NCBI GenBank assembly: GCA_902784435.1
Contig: CACZUR010000020.1
Coordinates: 1-64,000 of the forward strand
Direction of reading: 5' to 3'
Origin: an uncultured Bacteroidia bacterium
Lineage (GTDB): Bacteria > Bacteroidota > Bacteroidia > Bacteroidales > UBA932
DNA: 64,000 nucleotides
In this document: in pieces, positions 1 through 8,081 of the stretch
Numbering within the stretch: position 1 is the stretch's first letter
Layout of the letters: the number at the start of each line of letters is the position of its first letter
The notes under the pieces: model-generated
What the model was told of the DNA's origin: nothing
The model's input: the letters and a program-made list of their open reading frames with translations, nothing else
The model's database searches: none
Position numbers and translations under genes: made by a program

Positions 1-1
1 G

Positions 2-124
2 AGCGTAAATACAGCCAAGAAGTACCTTAGTCAGTTGGAAGGCCTCGGTCTTCTCACAAAAGAGCGAATCGGCAAGGAGTATATCTGGTTCAACACCGAG
101 CTGATGGCTATTTTGTCAGATTAA
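2..124 (+). CDS. C-terminal end of a Fic-family-like protein (partial)
   Basis: Only the last 40 residues are present, because the gene enters from the left edge. They read as a small winged-helix tail: a TAKKYLSQLE helix, then LGLLTKERIGKEYIWFN, then an NTELMAIL ending. This pattern is typical of the C-terminal winged helix of bacterial Fic-domain AMP-transferases, where a short HTH follows the Fic core. The catalytic HPFxxGNGR motif would lie outside the window, so the family call rests on the tail alone. A stand-alone ArsR- or MarR-like regulator is an alternative. Confidence 0.5.
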   Translation, partial: SVNTAKKYLSQLEGLGLLTKERIGKEYIWFNTELMAILSD

Positions 125-217
125 TGATTAACCTGCAATCCCAACAAATACACAGCCCTCAGGTCTTCAAAATTGGTTCGATAATTGTCCCATTGCCCGC
201 ACTTTTTTGCGGCACGG

Positions 218-249
218 TTTGGATGTATCGCTCAAAGTTTGTAGTTTTG
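218..249 (+). promoter_or_regulatory. Bacteroidetes-type promoter for the zinc-ribbon gene
   Basis: TTTG at 218-221 and TAGTTTTG at 242-249 are separated by exactly 20 nt. This matches the Bacteroidetes -33 (TTTG) and -7 (TAnnTTTG) elements. The start codon follows 15 nt after the -7 box. Confidence 0.65.
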
Positions 250-264
250 TAGCAAAGTATCATT

Positions 265-543
265 ATGAAGTATTGTTCCCACTGCGGGACTCAGATTCCC
301 GACGAAGCCCTCTTCTGCCCCAACTGCGGGACACGCGTAATCACGCCTGCGCAGCAGCCAGTTCAGCAGCCAGTTCAGCAGCCAGCCGAAAAACAGCAGC
401 ACAAGAAAAAATTCATCTCCATGGATAATTTCCGGGCCAACCGGGAAGCCCAGAAACAGCGCAGGGCCAAGATGAAATGGTGGCACTGGGCCTTGATTGC
501 CATCGGTGTCGCCATCCTGACCATGATGGAAATCGGGGCCTAG
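265..543 (+). CDS. Small zinc-ribbon membrane protein
   Basis: The 92-residue protein opens with a CxxC-x10-CxxC zinc ribbon (YCSHCG and FCPNCG, residues 3-22), typical of the zinc_ribbon_2 / DUF2116-like group. A Gln/Pro-rich stretch with three QQPV repeats follows, then a basic segment, and one membrane helix at the C-terminus (about residues 72-90, WWHWALIAIGVAIL). The ribbon probably faces the cytoplasm. It is a single-gene unit with its own promoter. The function is unknown. Such proteins often bind partners or nucleic acid at the membrane, but nothing here shows a partner. Confidence 0.75.
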   Translation: MKYCSHCGTQIPDEALFCPNCGTRVITPAQQPVQQPVQQPAEKQQHKKKFISMDNFRANREAQKQRRAKMKWWHWALIAIGVAILTMMEIGA

Positions 544-605
544 ACCGGAGGGACGGCATTCTCCCAGGCCTTGTCCACAAAGACGCGGGTGGAGTCCGGG
601 GATGA

Positions 606-1628
606 TTACAGTTCCACCACGCGGTAGGCCGTAGAACCCAGGCCGTTTTCCTGGGCCTGGTAGACAATGCGGATGCCGTGGCGCTGGTTGATGCGCTCGA
701 TGAGGGCTTTGGTGTCATTCTGCCCGTCAGTTTCCAGATTGAAGATTCTGTCCAGGCAGAATTTGTCCAGGGCCACCGGATCCAGGGAGGCGGCGATGCC
801 GATATCCTGGATGGTGGGTGCGTGCGGGTTGCCGTCGCAGTCACAGTCGATGGAAAGGTTGTTCATGACGTCGATGTAGAGCACCTTCCCGCCGAAGTAG
901 TCGTGCACGGCCTGGGCGGCAGCCGCCATCGACTCGATGAAAGGCGTATTCTTGTCCGGGGACAGGAACCAGCCCGCCGGTGCATGGAGGTCTCCGCTCT
1001 CCGATGCCTGCTGGTGTTTGCCGGCCGAATGGATGTTCACCTTGCCGTTGGAAGAAGCCACGCCGATGGAAGCGTTTTTGAGGACGCCGCCGAAGCCCCC
1101 CATCGCATGCCCTTTGAAATGGGCCAGGTTAATCATCCAGTCGTAATTCCGGATATGGGAGCCCACGATGTCGTACTGGATCCACTTGTTGTCCTTGACG
1201 GGAATCTGGATTTCCCCTTCCTCGTCCATGATATCCACCGGGGCTATCTTGTCGTAGCCGCGCTGGGCAATCTCGGCACGGTGGGAGGCCGTGTTGGAAC
1301 GGCTTCCGCCGTAAGCGGTATTGCATTCTACCAGCGTCCCGTTCACTTTTTTCACCAGCGGGGCGATGAGTTCGGGAGACAGGTTGTTGGACCGGGCCGA
1401 CTCTCCGGTAGAGATCTTTACGGCCACGCGGCCCTGGGGCTCCACACCCAGGGCTTCATATACTTTCAACAGGCCTTCCGGAGAGATATCCCTGGTGAAA
1501 TAGACGACAGATTGGGCATCGGCCTGCTCCGTGGAGGCCGGTTTACTGCTTTTGGCGGGGCTGCCGCAGGAAACGGCGGCCACAAGGCCAAGCAGGACAG
1601 ACAGAATAGAGAGAATGCGTGTTTTCAT
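606..1628 (-). CDS. DUF362 domain lipoprotein
   Basis: The 340-residue protein starts at the ATG at 1628, giving a lipoprotein signal (MKTRILSILSVLLGLVAAVS, then Cys). Longer upstream starts lack a signal peptide and would run over the promoter. The body matches DUF362: VYFTRDISPEGLLKVYEAL, a VAVKISTGE segment, NLAHFKGHAMGGFGG and an IDCDCDGNPHAPTIQDIGI segment near residue 250. DUF362 proteins are often linked to Fe-S or redox proteins, but no 4Fe-4S ferredoxin repeat is visible here. It is divergent from the PPC-domain gene. Confidence 0.8.
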   Translation of the reverse strand: MKTRILSILSVLLGLVAAVSCGSPAKSSKPASTEQADAQSVVYFTRDISPEGLLKVYEALGVEPQGRVAVKISTGESARSNNLSPELIAPLVKKVNGTLVECNTAYGGSRSNTASHRAEIAQRGYDKIAPVDIMDEEGEIQIPVKDNKWIQYDIVGSHIRNYDWMINLAHFKGHAMGGFGGVLKNASIGVASSNGKVNIHSAGKHQQASESGDLHAPAGWFLSPDKNTPFIESMAAAAQAVHDYFGGKVLYIDVMNNLSIDCDCDGNPHAPTIQDIGIAASLDPVALDKFCLDRIFNLETDGQNDTKALIERINQRHGIRIVYQAQENGLGSTAYRVVEL

Positions 1629-1632
1629 GGTA

Positions 1633-1671
1633 CAAAGATACTTCATTTTACAGAGAAAATCACTATCTTCG
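1633..1671. promoter_or_regulatory. Divergent promoter region between the DUF362 and PPC genes
   Basis: The minus strand has TATCTTTG at 1640-1633, only 4 nt before the DUF362 start codon, which suggests a leaderless or nearly leaderless message. The plus strand has TATCTTCG at 1664-1671, a one-mismatch -7 box, 20 nt before the PPC gene. No clear TTTG lies 20 nt upstream of either. Confidence 0.45.
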
Positions 1672-1691
1672 CGTAACAAGAACCATCCCGT

Positions 1692-2126
1692 ATGTACCAG
1701 TACAAAGAAGTTAAAGAAAACAGGTTTGTCCTGAGTCTGGACAACCATGTGGAAGTAGCCGAGGCCCTGCAGGCTTTCTGCCGGGAAAAGGGCATCCTCG
1801 CCGGCATGGTGAGCGGGCTCGGGGCCGTTTCGGAAGCCACGTTCCGCTACCTGGACCCGAATACCCTGAAGTATGTAGACAAGACCTTCCGGGAGCAGAT
1901 GGAAATCACCAACCTCACGGGAAACATCTCACAGAAAGACGGCCAGCCGTACCTGCACCTGCACATTACGGCCAGCCGCAGCGACTACAGCTGCATCGGC
2001 GGACATCTGCTCACGGCCCGCATCAACGGCGCCTGCGAACTGTATGTAGAGGCTTTCCCGAATCAGTTCGTCGGACGGCGGCAGGACCCGGAGACCGGCA
2101 TCAACCTGTACGATTTCCAGGATTAG
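1692..2126 (+). CDS. PPC (DUF296) domain DNA-binding-like protein
   Basis: The 144-residue protein is one PPC/DUF296 domain. It has the RFVLSLDNHVEVAEALQAFC opening, a GILAGMVSGLGAVSEATFRY segment, the LTGNIS strand and the LHLHITASRSD stretch that places conserved histidines in the trimeric fold. Bacterial members are stand-alone PPC proteins related to the plant AHL DNA-binding proteins. The bacterial function is not settled, and the AT-hook found in plants is absent. It is transcribed alone and converges on hsp20. Confidence 0.8.
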   Translation: MYQYKEVKENRFVLSLDNHVEVAEALQAFCREKGILAGMVSGLGAVSEATFRYLDPNTLKYVDKTFREQMEITNLTGNISQKDGQPYLHLHITASRSDYSCIGGHLLTARINGACELYVEAFPNQFVGRRQDPETGINLYDFQD

Positions 2127-2138
2127 GGCCTGCCTGTC

Positions 2139-2174
2139 AAAAAAACCGGGCGCTGCCTTTGCGGCAACGCCCGG
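2139..2174 (-). terminator. Rho-independent terminator for hsp20
   Basis: A 12-bp stem with one mismatch lies at 2146-2174 (arms CCGGGCGCTGCC and GGCAACGCCCGG). On the minus strand it is followed by seven T residues (plus-strand A run 2139-2145). It lies between convergent genes and may also stop the plus-strand PPC transcript, though the U tract there is weak. Confidence 0.8.
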
Positions 2175-2194
2175 TAAAATAATGCCAACCGCGC

Positions 2195-2629
2195 TTATTG
2201 GATGGCGATCTGTTTTACGGATTCGGCTTTCTGGATTTTCTCCTTCTTGGGAAGGTTCACATGCAGGACGCCCTTCTCCACCTTGGCCTCGATTTTCTCG
2301 GCATCCACATCGTCCGGCAGCAGAAGCGTCTGCTGGAACTTTTCGTAGGAGAACTCGCGGCGGAGATAACGGCCGTGCTTCTTGCCTTCCCGGTTCTCGG
2401 ATTTCTTCTCCATCTCGATATGCAGGGCATTGTCCTCATCTACATGGACCTTGAAGTCCTCCTTGTCTAAACCAGGGGCGGCCAGTTCCACTTCGTACTC
2501 CTTCTCGGTCTCCATTACGTTGATGGCAGGGGCCGTGTAAGTGGGCCTTTCCATCCAGCTGTTGTCGAAAAAGTCATTGAAAATGTCCGGCAGCCAGCTA
2601 TCACTTGTCCTTCTAATCATCGGTAACAT
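2195..2629 (-). CDS. hsp20: Small heat-shock protein, Hsp20/alpha-crystallin family
   Basis: The 144-residue protein has the alpha-crystallin domain in the second two-thirds. It includes the PAINVMETEKEYEVELAAPG strand, VDEDNALHIEMEKK, and the late VEKGVLHVNLPK segment containing the conserved GVL motif. The N-terminus carries an FNDFFDNSW segment typical of class A sHSPs. The C-terminal IxI-type anchor is approximated by KQIAIQ. It acts as an ATP-independent holdase in the cytoplasm. The gene stands alone with a strong terminator. MIRRTSD at 2620 is a possible alternative start. Confidence 0.93.
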   Translation of the reverse strand: MLPMIRRTSDSWLPDIFNDFFDNSWMERPTYTAPAINVMETEKEYEVELAAPGLDKEDFKVHVDEDNALHIEMEKKSENREGKKHGRYLRREFSYEKFQQTLLLPDDVDAEKIEAKVEKGVLHVNLPKKEKIQKAESVKQIAIQ

Positions 2630-2735
2630 AAGTCAAAAACTTTAATCGTTCCGGTTTTGGGCGTATCCCTATTCCCGGGGCTCCTTCGCGGAGTCACTGA
2701 AAGAATTGCAAAGCCGGGACCACAGCCCCCGAAAT

Positions 2736-2768
2736 GGACAAAATGGCGCATTCCGTGCCACTTTGTCC
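2736..2768. repeat. Intergenic hairpin between hsp20 and the esterase gene
   Basis: GGACAAAATGGC (2736-2747) and GCCACTTTGTCC (2757-2768) form a 12-bp stem with one mismatch and a 9-nt loop. It sits just past the 3' end of the minus-strand esterase gene and could end that transcript, but no T run follows. The rest of 2630-2797 shows no gene. Confidence 0.4.
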
Positions 2769-2797
2769 CCCCCGGAGTGACAAATCGTCTTATTCTG

Positions 2798-3697
2798 TCA
2801 ACGCGGCAAATACCTTTCGAAGAACGCCCAGATGAGCGAGCAGGTGTCCATGTCGGAGAGGGCCCAGGAGTGGCGCCCTTCGCGGACTTCGTACAGCAGC
2901 ACCTGGCAGGCCGGGCCGCCTTTCCAGGCGGGCAGGCCGCCGTCCCAGCGGTGCAGCAGCACCTGGCGGGTATTCTCCCCCTTGAGGGGCAGTGGCGTCA
3001 CGGTGGCGTCGGCCTCACAGCCATTCTCTTTCACCCAGGCATCAACAGCTTCCGGGACAGGCAGATAAGCGCCCCAGCCGCCTTCCCCTTCCGGGTCTCC
3101 TTCCCAGCGGGAAGTGCGGTCTGCGGTACCGTGCACCTCCATGAAGGGCACCGGGCCGCGGAAGGCTACTGAATCGGCCACCCAGCGCATGGTGAGCCCG
3201 GCGACGGAAGCGATGGCGCGGAACTCGCCGGGATAGCGTCGGCCGATTAGATAGCACATCTCTCCCCCGTTGGACATGCCGGTGAGGAAGGCCGTTCCCA
3301 GCCCGTACTGCCGGCACAGGTAACGGGACAGAAAACAGACGAACTGGTCATCGTCCTGCCGCATGCCCTTCTGCGCAGGATAGCCCACATACCATCCCGT
3401 CTTGCCCTCCGGCGCCTTCAAGCCCTGCGGAATACAGAGTGCAAAGCCTTCCCGCTCAGCTACTTCCAGCATTTCCGGCCGATACCCTTTGGCCTTGCCG
3501 CCATAGCCATGCAACATAATGACCAGCGGCCGTTCCTCCCGCAATTGAGCAGGTACGTACATGTAGTGTACCCGGTACTGTCCGTCATACAGGATACTGT
3601 CCCGGACGGGTTTCAAAGCCGATGTCTGACACAGTCCCGGCAGCGCCAGGCCCACGAGCAGAAAGAGGGCGAAAAGAGATCCCAGCAAGTTTTTCAT
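2798..3697 (-). CDS. Secreted CE1/PHB-depolymerase-type esterase
   Basis: The 299-residue protein begins at MKNLLGSLFALFLLVGLALP, a type I signal peptide. An ATG four codons upstream (3709) is also possible. The fold is alpha/beta hydrolase of the PHB depolymerase / feruloyl esterase (CE1, LpqC) group: RPLVIMLHGYGG oxyanion segment, nucleophile Ser in GMSNGG near residue 143, Asp in HGTADRTSRW, His in EGRHSWALSD near the end. It probably acts in the periplasm or outside the cell on feruloyl or acetyl esters of plant polysaccharides. The substrate is not proven. Confidence 0.85.
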   Translation of the reverse strand: MKNLLGSLFALFLLVGLALPGLCQTSALKPVRDSILYDGQYRVHYMYVPAQLREERPLVIMLHGYGGKAKGYRPEMLEVAEREGFALCIPQGLKAPEGKTGWYVGYPAQKGMRQDDDQFVCFLSRYLCRQYGLGTAFLTGMSNGGEMCYLIGRRYPGEFRAIASVAGLTMRWVADSVAFRGPVPFMEVHGTADRTSRWEGDPEGEGGWGAYLPVPEAVDAWVKENGCEADATVTPLPLKGENTRQVLLHRWDGGLPAWKGGPACQVLLYEVREGRHSWALSDMDTCSLIWAFFERYLPR

Positions 3698-3749
3698 ATC
3701 CGATTGCATTTGCCGGTACTAAGATAGTAATTCTTCCTGGATTATTTTA

Positions 3750-3781
3750 TTTGTTAATACAACATTTTCTTTCTAACTTTG
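3750..3781 (+). promoter_or_regulatory. Promoter of the histidine kinase-cellulase pair
   Basis: TTTG at 3750-3753 and TAACTTTG at 3774-3781 are 20 nt apart. The ATG at 3788 starts only 6 nt after the -7 box, so the transcript probably begins at or very near the start codon. The TTG at 3779 lies within the promoter and cannot be the start. Confidence 0.7.
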
Positions 3782-3787
3782 TTGGTT

Positions 3788-5740
3788 ATGAAGGCAAAAT
3801 TTATCACACTGATTCTTCTGCTGCTGGCCACCCTGGGGACGGCCGGCGCACAGAACAATCCGCTGGAGATAAATGACGAATGCTACAGCCTGTACCTGCA
3901 GGCAGAAAACAAGCTGGGGAAAGACGGCTTCACGCAGGCCAACGAACAGTTCCTTCGCAGCGCCCTCACGTACGGCGACACCAAGTCCCAGACGCTGTAT
4001 TACCTGGGGCGCCTCAAAAACGCCATCCAAAGGATTCCCGGCGGCACGGTAACCACCGACGAACAGGACGCAGAAATAACCAAACTGCAGGAAGACCTGA
4101 TGACGATAGCAGACAAACTGGGGTACCCGCAGTACTATTATTATGCCTTCGAACTGGCCCAGAACTACTTCTACAGCCACAACAAGTCCATGCGGGCCAT
4201 GGAGCTTATGCAGGACCTGCAGAACATGGCTTTGGAAAAGAAGGACTACTACGGCCTGTGGATGAGCCAGCGCTATATGGTGGCCCTGTACGTAGACCAG
4301 GGAGACTACCTGAACGCCAAGCCCCATATCCAGAACGCCATCCGGGTGTATGAGCAGTCCCAAGACTCCATGGTCAGGAGCCAGAGCGTCACCCGCCTGT
4401 ACTGCGACCTTTCGGACACCTATTTGATTGGAGCAGACTCGGTGAAGATTAACATCGACAAAGCCGTCAAAGCCGCCGATTCCCACCTGGACAGCCTTCG
4501 CTGCGCCTATTACCTGGCCAAAATCAAGGCATACGAGCAGGATGCAGAAGCCTATGCGTTCCACCGCGACTATTGCCTGGCCGACAAGCAGCTCTCCATC
4601 ATCAGCCCCACCGCCTCCCTGGTGTTCCAAACCCTGGACGCCATCCTGGAAGGCCGCTTTGACGTAAGCACCATCAACAGCCTGTCCACAGCCCGCGTCA
4701 GGGAAATCAAATACATAGCCAACGTGGCCGAAAAATACGGCTACGAGGAGCAGGGGTTCGAAATCGAGCGCCTGCTGGTGGGGAAATTCGAGAACCAGAT
4801 GGCCGATGCCAACCGCGCCAAGCTCACGGAGCTGGACGCCCGGCTGGGCAACAACGCCCTGCAGGGCCAGCTGGAAACCGAATCCCAACGGATTTCCCGC
4901 ATCACCCGCCTGATCTTCGTGCTGCTCTCCGCCATCCTGGTGGCCGTCATCGCCTTTCTCATCATCCACATCTACACCCTGCGCAAGCACAACAGCAAAC
5001 TGATAGAGGCCAATGAGCGCGTGCGCCTGGCCGATGCCGCCAAAACCCGCTTTGTGCAGAACATGAGCCACGAGGTACGTACGCCCCTGAACGCCATCGT
5101 GGGCTTCTCCCAGTTGCTGTCCCTGCCGGACGGTGCCCTCAGCCCGGAAGAGAAGGATGAATTCGCCGCCCACATCGTAAACAACACCAAGATGCTCACC
5201 ATGCTGCTGGACGACATCCTCAACGCATCGGCCATGGACAGCGGAAACTACACCATCTCCTACGAAACCGGAGAAAAAGACTACATGGCCCAGGCGGCCA
5301 TCTCCAGTTCGGAACACCGGCTGCAGCCCGGCGTTTCGCTCACCTATGAGCCGGAGGATTCCAAACCCTTCAGCTTCACCACAGACCCCCGTCGCGTGCA
5401 GCAGATCCTGATCAACCTCATCACCAATGCCTGCAAGCACACCTCGGAAGGCTCCATCGTGGTTTCCAGCTCGCTCCAGGAGCATCCCGGCTACGTGACC
5501 TATGCCATAACGGACACCGGCACGGGCATCGCCCCCGAAGACGCCGAAAAGATCTTCGAGCGCTTCACCAAGCTCAACGACTATGTCCAAGGAACCGGCC
5601 TGGGACTGAGCATCTGCCGCGACATTGCCGGCCGCCTGGGCGCCAAGGTCTTTCTGGACACCACCCATACCGGCAAGGGATCCCGTTTTGTATTCCAGCT
5701 GCCCATCCACCCCGACAATCCCGATAATCCCATCCAGTAA
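3788..5740 (+). CDS. TPR-type membrane sensor histidine kinase
   Basis: The 650-residue protein has a signal peptide (MKAKFITLILLLLATLGTAG), a periplasmic helical TPR-like region (about 25-365), one membrane helix (about 372-394) and a cytoplasmic kinase. The HisKA motif MSHEVRTPLNAIVGF places the phospho-acceptor at His428. The HATPase_c domain shows the N box (ILINLITNACKHT), the G1 box (DTGTGIAPEDAEKIFERFTK) and the G2 box (GTGLGLSICRDI). No receiver or AraC output domain is fused, so it is a classical kinase rather than a hybrid two-component system protein. No response regulator lies beside it. The next gene, a cellulase, starts immediately after its stop codon. Confidence 0.9.
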   Translation: MKAKFITLILLLLATLGTAGAQNNPLEINDECYSLYLQAENKLGKDGFTQANEQFLRSALTYGDTKSQTLYYLGRLKNAIQRIPGGTVTTDEQDAEITKLQEDLMTIADKLGYPQYYYYAFELAQNYFYSHNKSMRAMELMQDLQNMALEKKDYYGLWMSQRYMVALYVDQGDYLNAKPHIQNAIRVYEQSQDSMVRSQSVTRLYCDLSDTYLIGADSVKINIDKAVKAADSHLDSLRCAYYLAKIKAYEQDAEAYAFHRDYCLADKQLSIISPTASLVFQTLDAILEGRFDVSTINSLSTARVREIKYIANVAEKYGYEEQGFEIERLLVGKFENQMADANRAKLTELDARLGNNALQGQLETESQRISRITRLIFVLLSAILVAVIAFLIIHIYTLRKHNSKLIEANERVRLADAAKTRFVQNMSHEVRTPLNAIVGFSQLLSLPDGALSPEEKDEFAAHIVNNTKMLTMLLDDILNASAMDSGNYTISYETGEKDYMAQAAISSSEHRLQPGVSLTYEPEDSKPFSFTTDPRRVQQILINLITNACKHTSEGSIVVSSSLQEHPGYVTYAITDTGTGIAPEDAEKIFERFTKLNDYVQGTGLGLSICRDIAGRLGAKVFLDTTHTGKGSRFVFQLPIHPDNPDNPIQ

Positions 5741-7024
5741 TTGAACCGGATTTCCCAGTTCCTTCTGTCCTTGACCGCCATCATTTTAATGGCGGCAGGC
5801 TGCCAGCCCATGTACACGCCGACACCGCAGGAACCGCAAAAGACGACTCCCCAGCCGGAGCCTGAACCCGAACCGGAGCCCGAGGAAGAGCCCTTCGAAT
5901 CGGCCGCCGATGCCGTCCTGCACATGGGGGCGGGCTGGAACCTGGGCAATACGCTGGACAGCAACAGCGGGAATGCCGAACACATGTGGATAGAGGCCTG
6001 GAGTTCCCGCAAACCCGCCGATTATGAAAAGGCCTGGGGCCAGCCGCAGGCCACCCGGGCGCTGATGCACATGTTCAAAGAGGCCGGATTCGGTGCCATC
6101 CGGGTACCCGTCACCTGGTATCCGCACATGGGAACGCTGAATGTCAGCATCGTAAATGTGGACGGTGAACAGCATCCGGTATGGGACAAATCCACCTGGA
6201 CGGGAACGGAGGTAGACCCGGCCTGGATGGCCCGCGTAAAGGAAGTGGTAGACTATGTCCTGGACGAGGGCATGTACTGCATCCTGAACGTGCACCACGA
6301 CACCGGCGACGCCAGCACGGCCTGGCTCGTAGCCAGCGAAGCCGGGTTCAATACCGCCAAAACCCGCTACCAGGCCCTCTGGCAGCAGATTGCCAGCACG
6401 TTCAAAGACTACGGCCCCCAGCTGCTCTTCGAGTCCTACAACGAGATGCTGGACCAGTACGGTTCCTGGTGCTTCGCCTCTTTCGCCGCTCCGGGCAACT
6501 ATGACGAAGCATCGGCCCAGGCCTCTTACAAAGCCATCAACGATTACGCAAGATGTTTCACCGAGACGGTGCGGGCCACCGGCGGCAACAACGCGGAAAG
6601 GAACCTCATCGTGAACACTTACGGTGCCTGCAACGGCGGCGGTTCCTGGAGCAGCCACCTGAACGACCCCCTGAAACAGATGGCCCTCCCCGAAGCGCCG
6701 GACCACATCGCCGTCCAGGTGCACAGTTACTGGGATGCCGGTAAATTCGCCCAGCAGAAGGCCGATATAGACAAGATGTTCAACGATTTGGACACCCACC
6801 TGGCAGGGCGCCTGGGCGTACCCGTCATCATCGGCGAGTGGGGCGGCGGCACCGGAGAAGACAGCGACGCCAACGTGCAGTTCGCCTCCTACTTTGCCCG
6901 GAAAGTACGGGACAAAGGCTGGGCCGCCCTCTGGTGGATGGGCCTTTCGGACGGGGCCGATCGCGCCGTCCCCGTCTGGACCATGCCCCGGACCCAGGAC
7001 GCCATTGTCCGGAATTCGTTATAA
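5741..7024 (+). CDS. GH5 endoglucanase lipoprotein (TTG start)
   Basis: The 427-residue protein starts at TTG directly after the TAA of the kinase gene, so the two are translationally linked. This is the only start that gives a full lipoprotein signal (FLLSLTAIILMAAG, then Cys). A Pro/Glu linker (about 25-50) follows. The catalytic domain carries GH5 hallmarks: MGAGWNLGNTLD, LNVHHDTG, acid/base Glu235 in SYNEML, and nucleophile Glu366 in IIGEWGG. The WNLGNTLD block is typical of GH5 subfamily 4-type endoglucanases. It is predicted to be anchored in the outer membrane and to cut cellulose or mixed-linkage and xyloglucan chains. The exact substrate is an inference. Confidence 0.92.
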   Translation: MNRISQFLLSLTAIILMAAGCQPMYTPTPQEPQKTTPQPEPEPEPEPEEEPFESAADAVLHMGAGWNLGNTLDSNSGNAEHMWIEAWSSRKPADYEKAWGQPQATRALMHMFKEAGFGAIRVPVTWYPHMGTLNVSIVNVDGEQHPVWDKSTWTGTEVDPAWMARVKEVVDYVLDEGMYCILNVHHDTGDASTAWLVASEAGFNTAKTRYQALWQQIASTFKDYGPQLLFESYNEMLDQYGSWCFASFAAPGNYDEASAQASYKAINDYARCFTETVRATGGNNAERNLIVNTYGACNGGGSWSSHLNDPLKQMALPEAPDHIAVQVHSYWDAGKFAQQKADIDKMFNDLDTHLAGRLGVPVIIGEWGGGTGEDSDANVQFASYFARKVRDKGWAALWWMGLSDGADRAVPVWTMPRTQDAIVRNSL

Positions 7025-7109
7025 GGAGCGGTTCTGCCGCAGAGGCAGTGGTTTATTCCCCGGCGTATTGTCCGGCAAATAAGATGGCACCCGTGCTATA
7101 CGCCCCCGC

Positions 7110-7260
7110 AATGCAACGTGTTACGCGAAAAACGCACAAAAGTGCGTAACAGGTGGTCCTGCAATGCAACGTGTTACGCGGAAAACGCACAAAAGTGCGT
7201 TATAGGTTGCACGCCAATGCAACGTGTTACGCGGAAAACGCACAAAAGTGCGTAACAGGT
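7110..7260. repeat. Three 45-bp direct repeats, each with an internal hairpin
   Basis: Copies lie at 7110-7154, 7163-7207 and 7216-7260, with 8-bp spacers of different sequence (period 53 bp). Each starts AATGCAACGTGTTACGCG and contains ACGCAC-AAAA-GTGCGT, a perfect 6-bp hairpin. An outer GTTACGC/GCGTAAC pair gives a second possible fold (the last base pairs are lost in copy 2). The interval 7025-7303 has no gene. The array ends 8 nt before the -33 box of the next gene. Confidence 0.9.
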
Positions 7261-7267
7261 TGCTCCA

Positions 7268-7299
7268 TTTGGATAAAACCAATGTTTTGTGTAAGTTTG
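7268..7299 (+). promoter_or_regulatory. Promoter of the DUF5715 gene
   Basis: TTTG at 7268-7271 and TAAGTTTG at 7292-7299 have 20-nt spacing. The ATG at 7304 follows after 4 nt, so the message is probably leaderless. Confidence 0.7.
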
Positions 7300-7303
7300 T
7301 GAC

Positions 7304-8020
7304 ATGAGTTTAAAGAACAAACTGACCCTTGCCGCGGCCCTGCTGGCCGCACTGCTGTCCATCGTGGGCATCCGGAGCGCCGTCAAAAAGCACAGAATCA
7401 AGAAGGAAGAAAAGGCCTGGCTGGCGCTGGGGCCCATCCAGAACCATCCCAAACGCATCTATGACGTCAAGTTTGCGCGGGAGTTCAACGACATGAACGA
7501 AGTGCAGCTCCGGATGGCCCAGGCCATCGGCGTGCCGCCCGTGGCAGACCGGGAGGCGGCGGAAAAACTCAAAAACAAGCTGGTGCGGCTGGAAGACACG
7601 GACACTTACGTGGTAGATTCCCTCACCCACTCCATCCCCTACCTGATTCCGGAGGCCAAGGCGCTGCTGGATCTCATCGGCAAGAATTTCCAGGACTCGC
7701 TCTCGGCCAAGGGACTCAATCCCAACAAACTGGTTATCACTTCCGTGCTCCGGACAGAGGCCGATGTAGAGAAGCTCCGCCGCCGCAACCTGAACGCCTC
7801 GGAGAACTCTACACACCGCTACGGAACCACCTTCGACCTTTCCTACTGGCGCTACGTGAAAATTCCGGAGCTGCGCGGCCGTTCCTACGAGGACGTGCCT
7901 CCGGAGTATCTGCGCGCCACCCTGAGCCAGGTACTCAAGGACATTCACGACCAGGGCAACCTGTGCTACATCAAATACGAGCGCAAGCAGAATTGTTTCC
8001 ACATCACCGTCCGGAAATAG
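7304..8020 (+). CDS. DUF5715 / peptidase M15-like protein
   Basis: The 238-residue protein has an N-terminal membrane or signal segment (LTLAAALLAALLSIVGIRS), then a basic helical region. The C-terminal half has a STHRYGTTFDLSYW motif (about residues 167-180) that resembles the SxHxxGxAxD zinc site of D,D-carboxypeptidases and other M15-like enzymes. A later His in NCFHITV could be the third ligand. This is the DUF5715 family seen in Bacteroidetes. Murein hydrolysis is a reasonable guess, not a demonstrated role. It has its own promoter directly after the 45-bp repeat array. Confidence 0.75.
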   Translation: MSLKNKLTLAAALLAALLSIVGIRSAVKKHRIKKEEKAWLALGPIQNHPKRIYDVKFAREFNDMNEVQLRMAQAIGVPPVADREAAEKLKNKLVRLEDTDTYVVDSLTHSIPYLIPEAKALLDLIGKNFQDSLSAKGLNPNKLVITSVLRTEADVEKLRRRNLNASENSTHRYGTTFDLSYWRYVKIPELRGRSYEDVPPEYLRATLSQVLKDIHDQGNLCYIKYERKQNCFHITVRK

Positions 8021-8053
8021 ACCCCACAGGTGGGAATATCCAAATATATTCCG

Positions 8054-8061
8054 TAACTTTG
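8054..8061 (+). promoter_or_regulatory. -7 box upstream of the porin-aspA operon
   Basis: TAACTTTG matches TAnnTTTG and lies 20 nt before the porin start codon. No TTTG is found at the expected -33 position, so only the -7 half is supported. Confidence 0.4.
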
Positions 8062-8081
8062 TAAGACACTAAAACCCTTAC

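Noticed and set aside
3779..3787. TTG at 3779 as start of the histidine kinase
   Set aside because: It lies inside the -7 box TAACTTTG; the ATG at 3788 gives a clean signal peptide.
7110..7260. CRISPR array
   Set aside because: Three repeats of 45 bp with 8-bp spacers and no cas genes; spacers are far too short.
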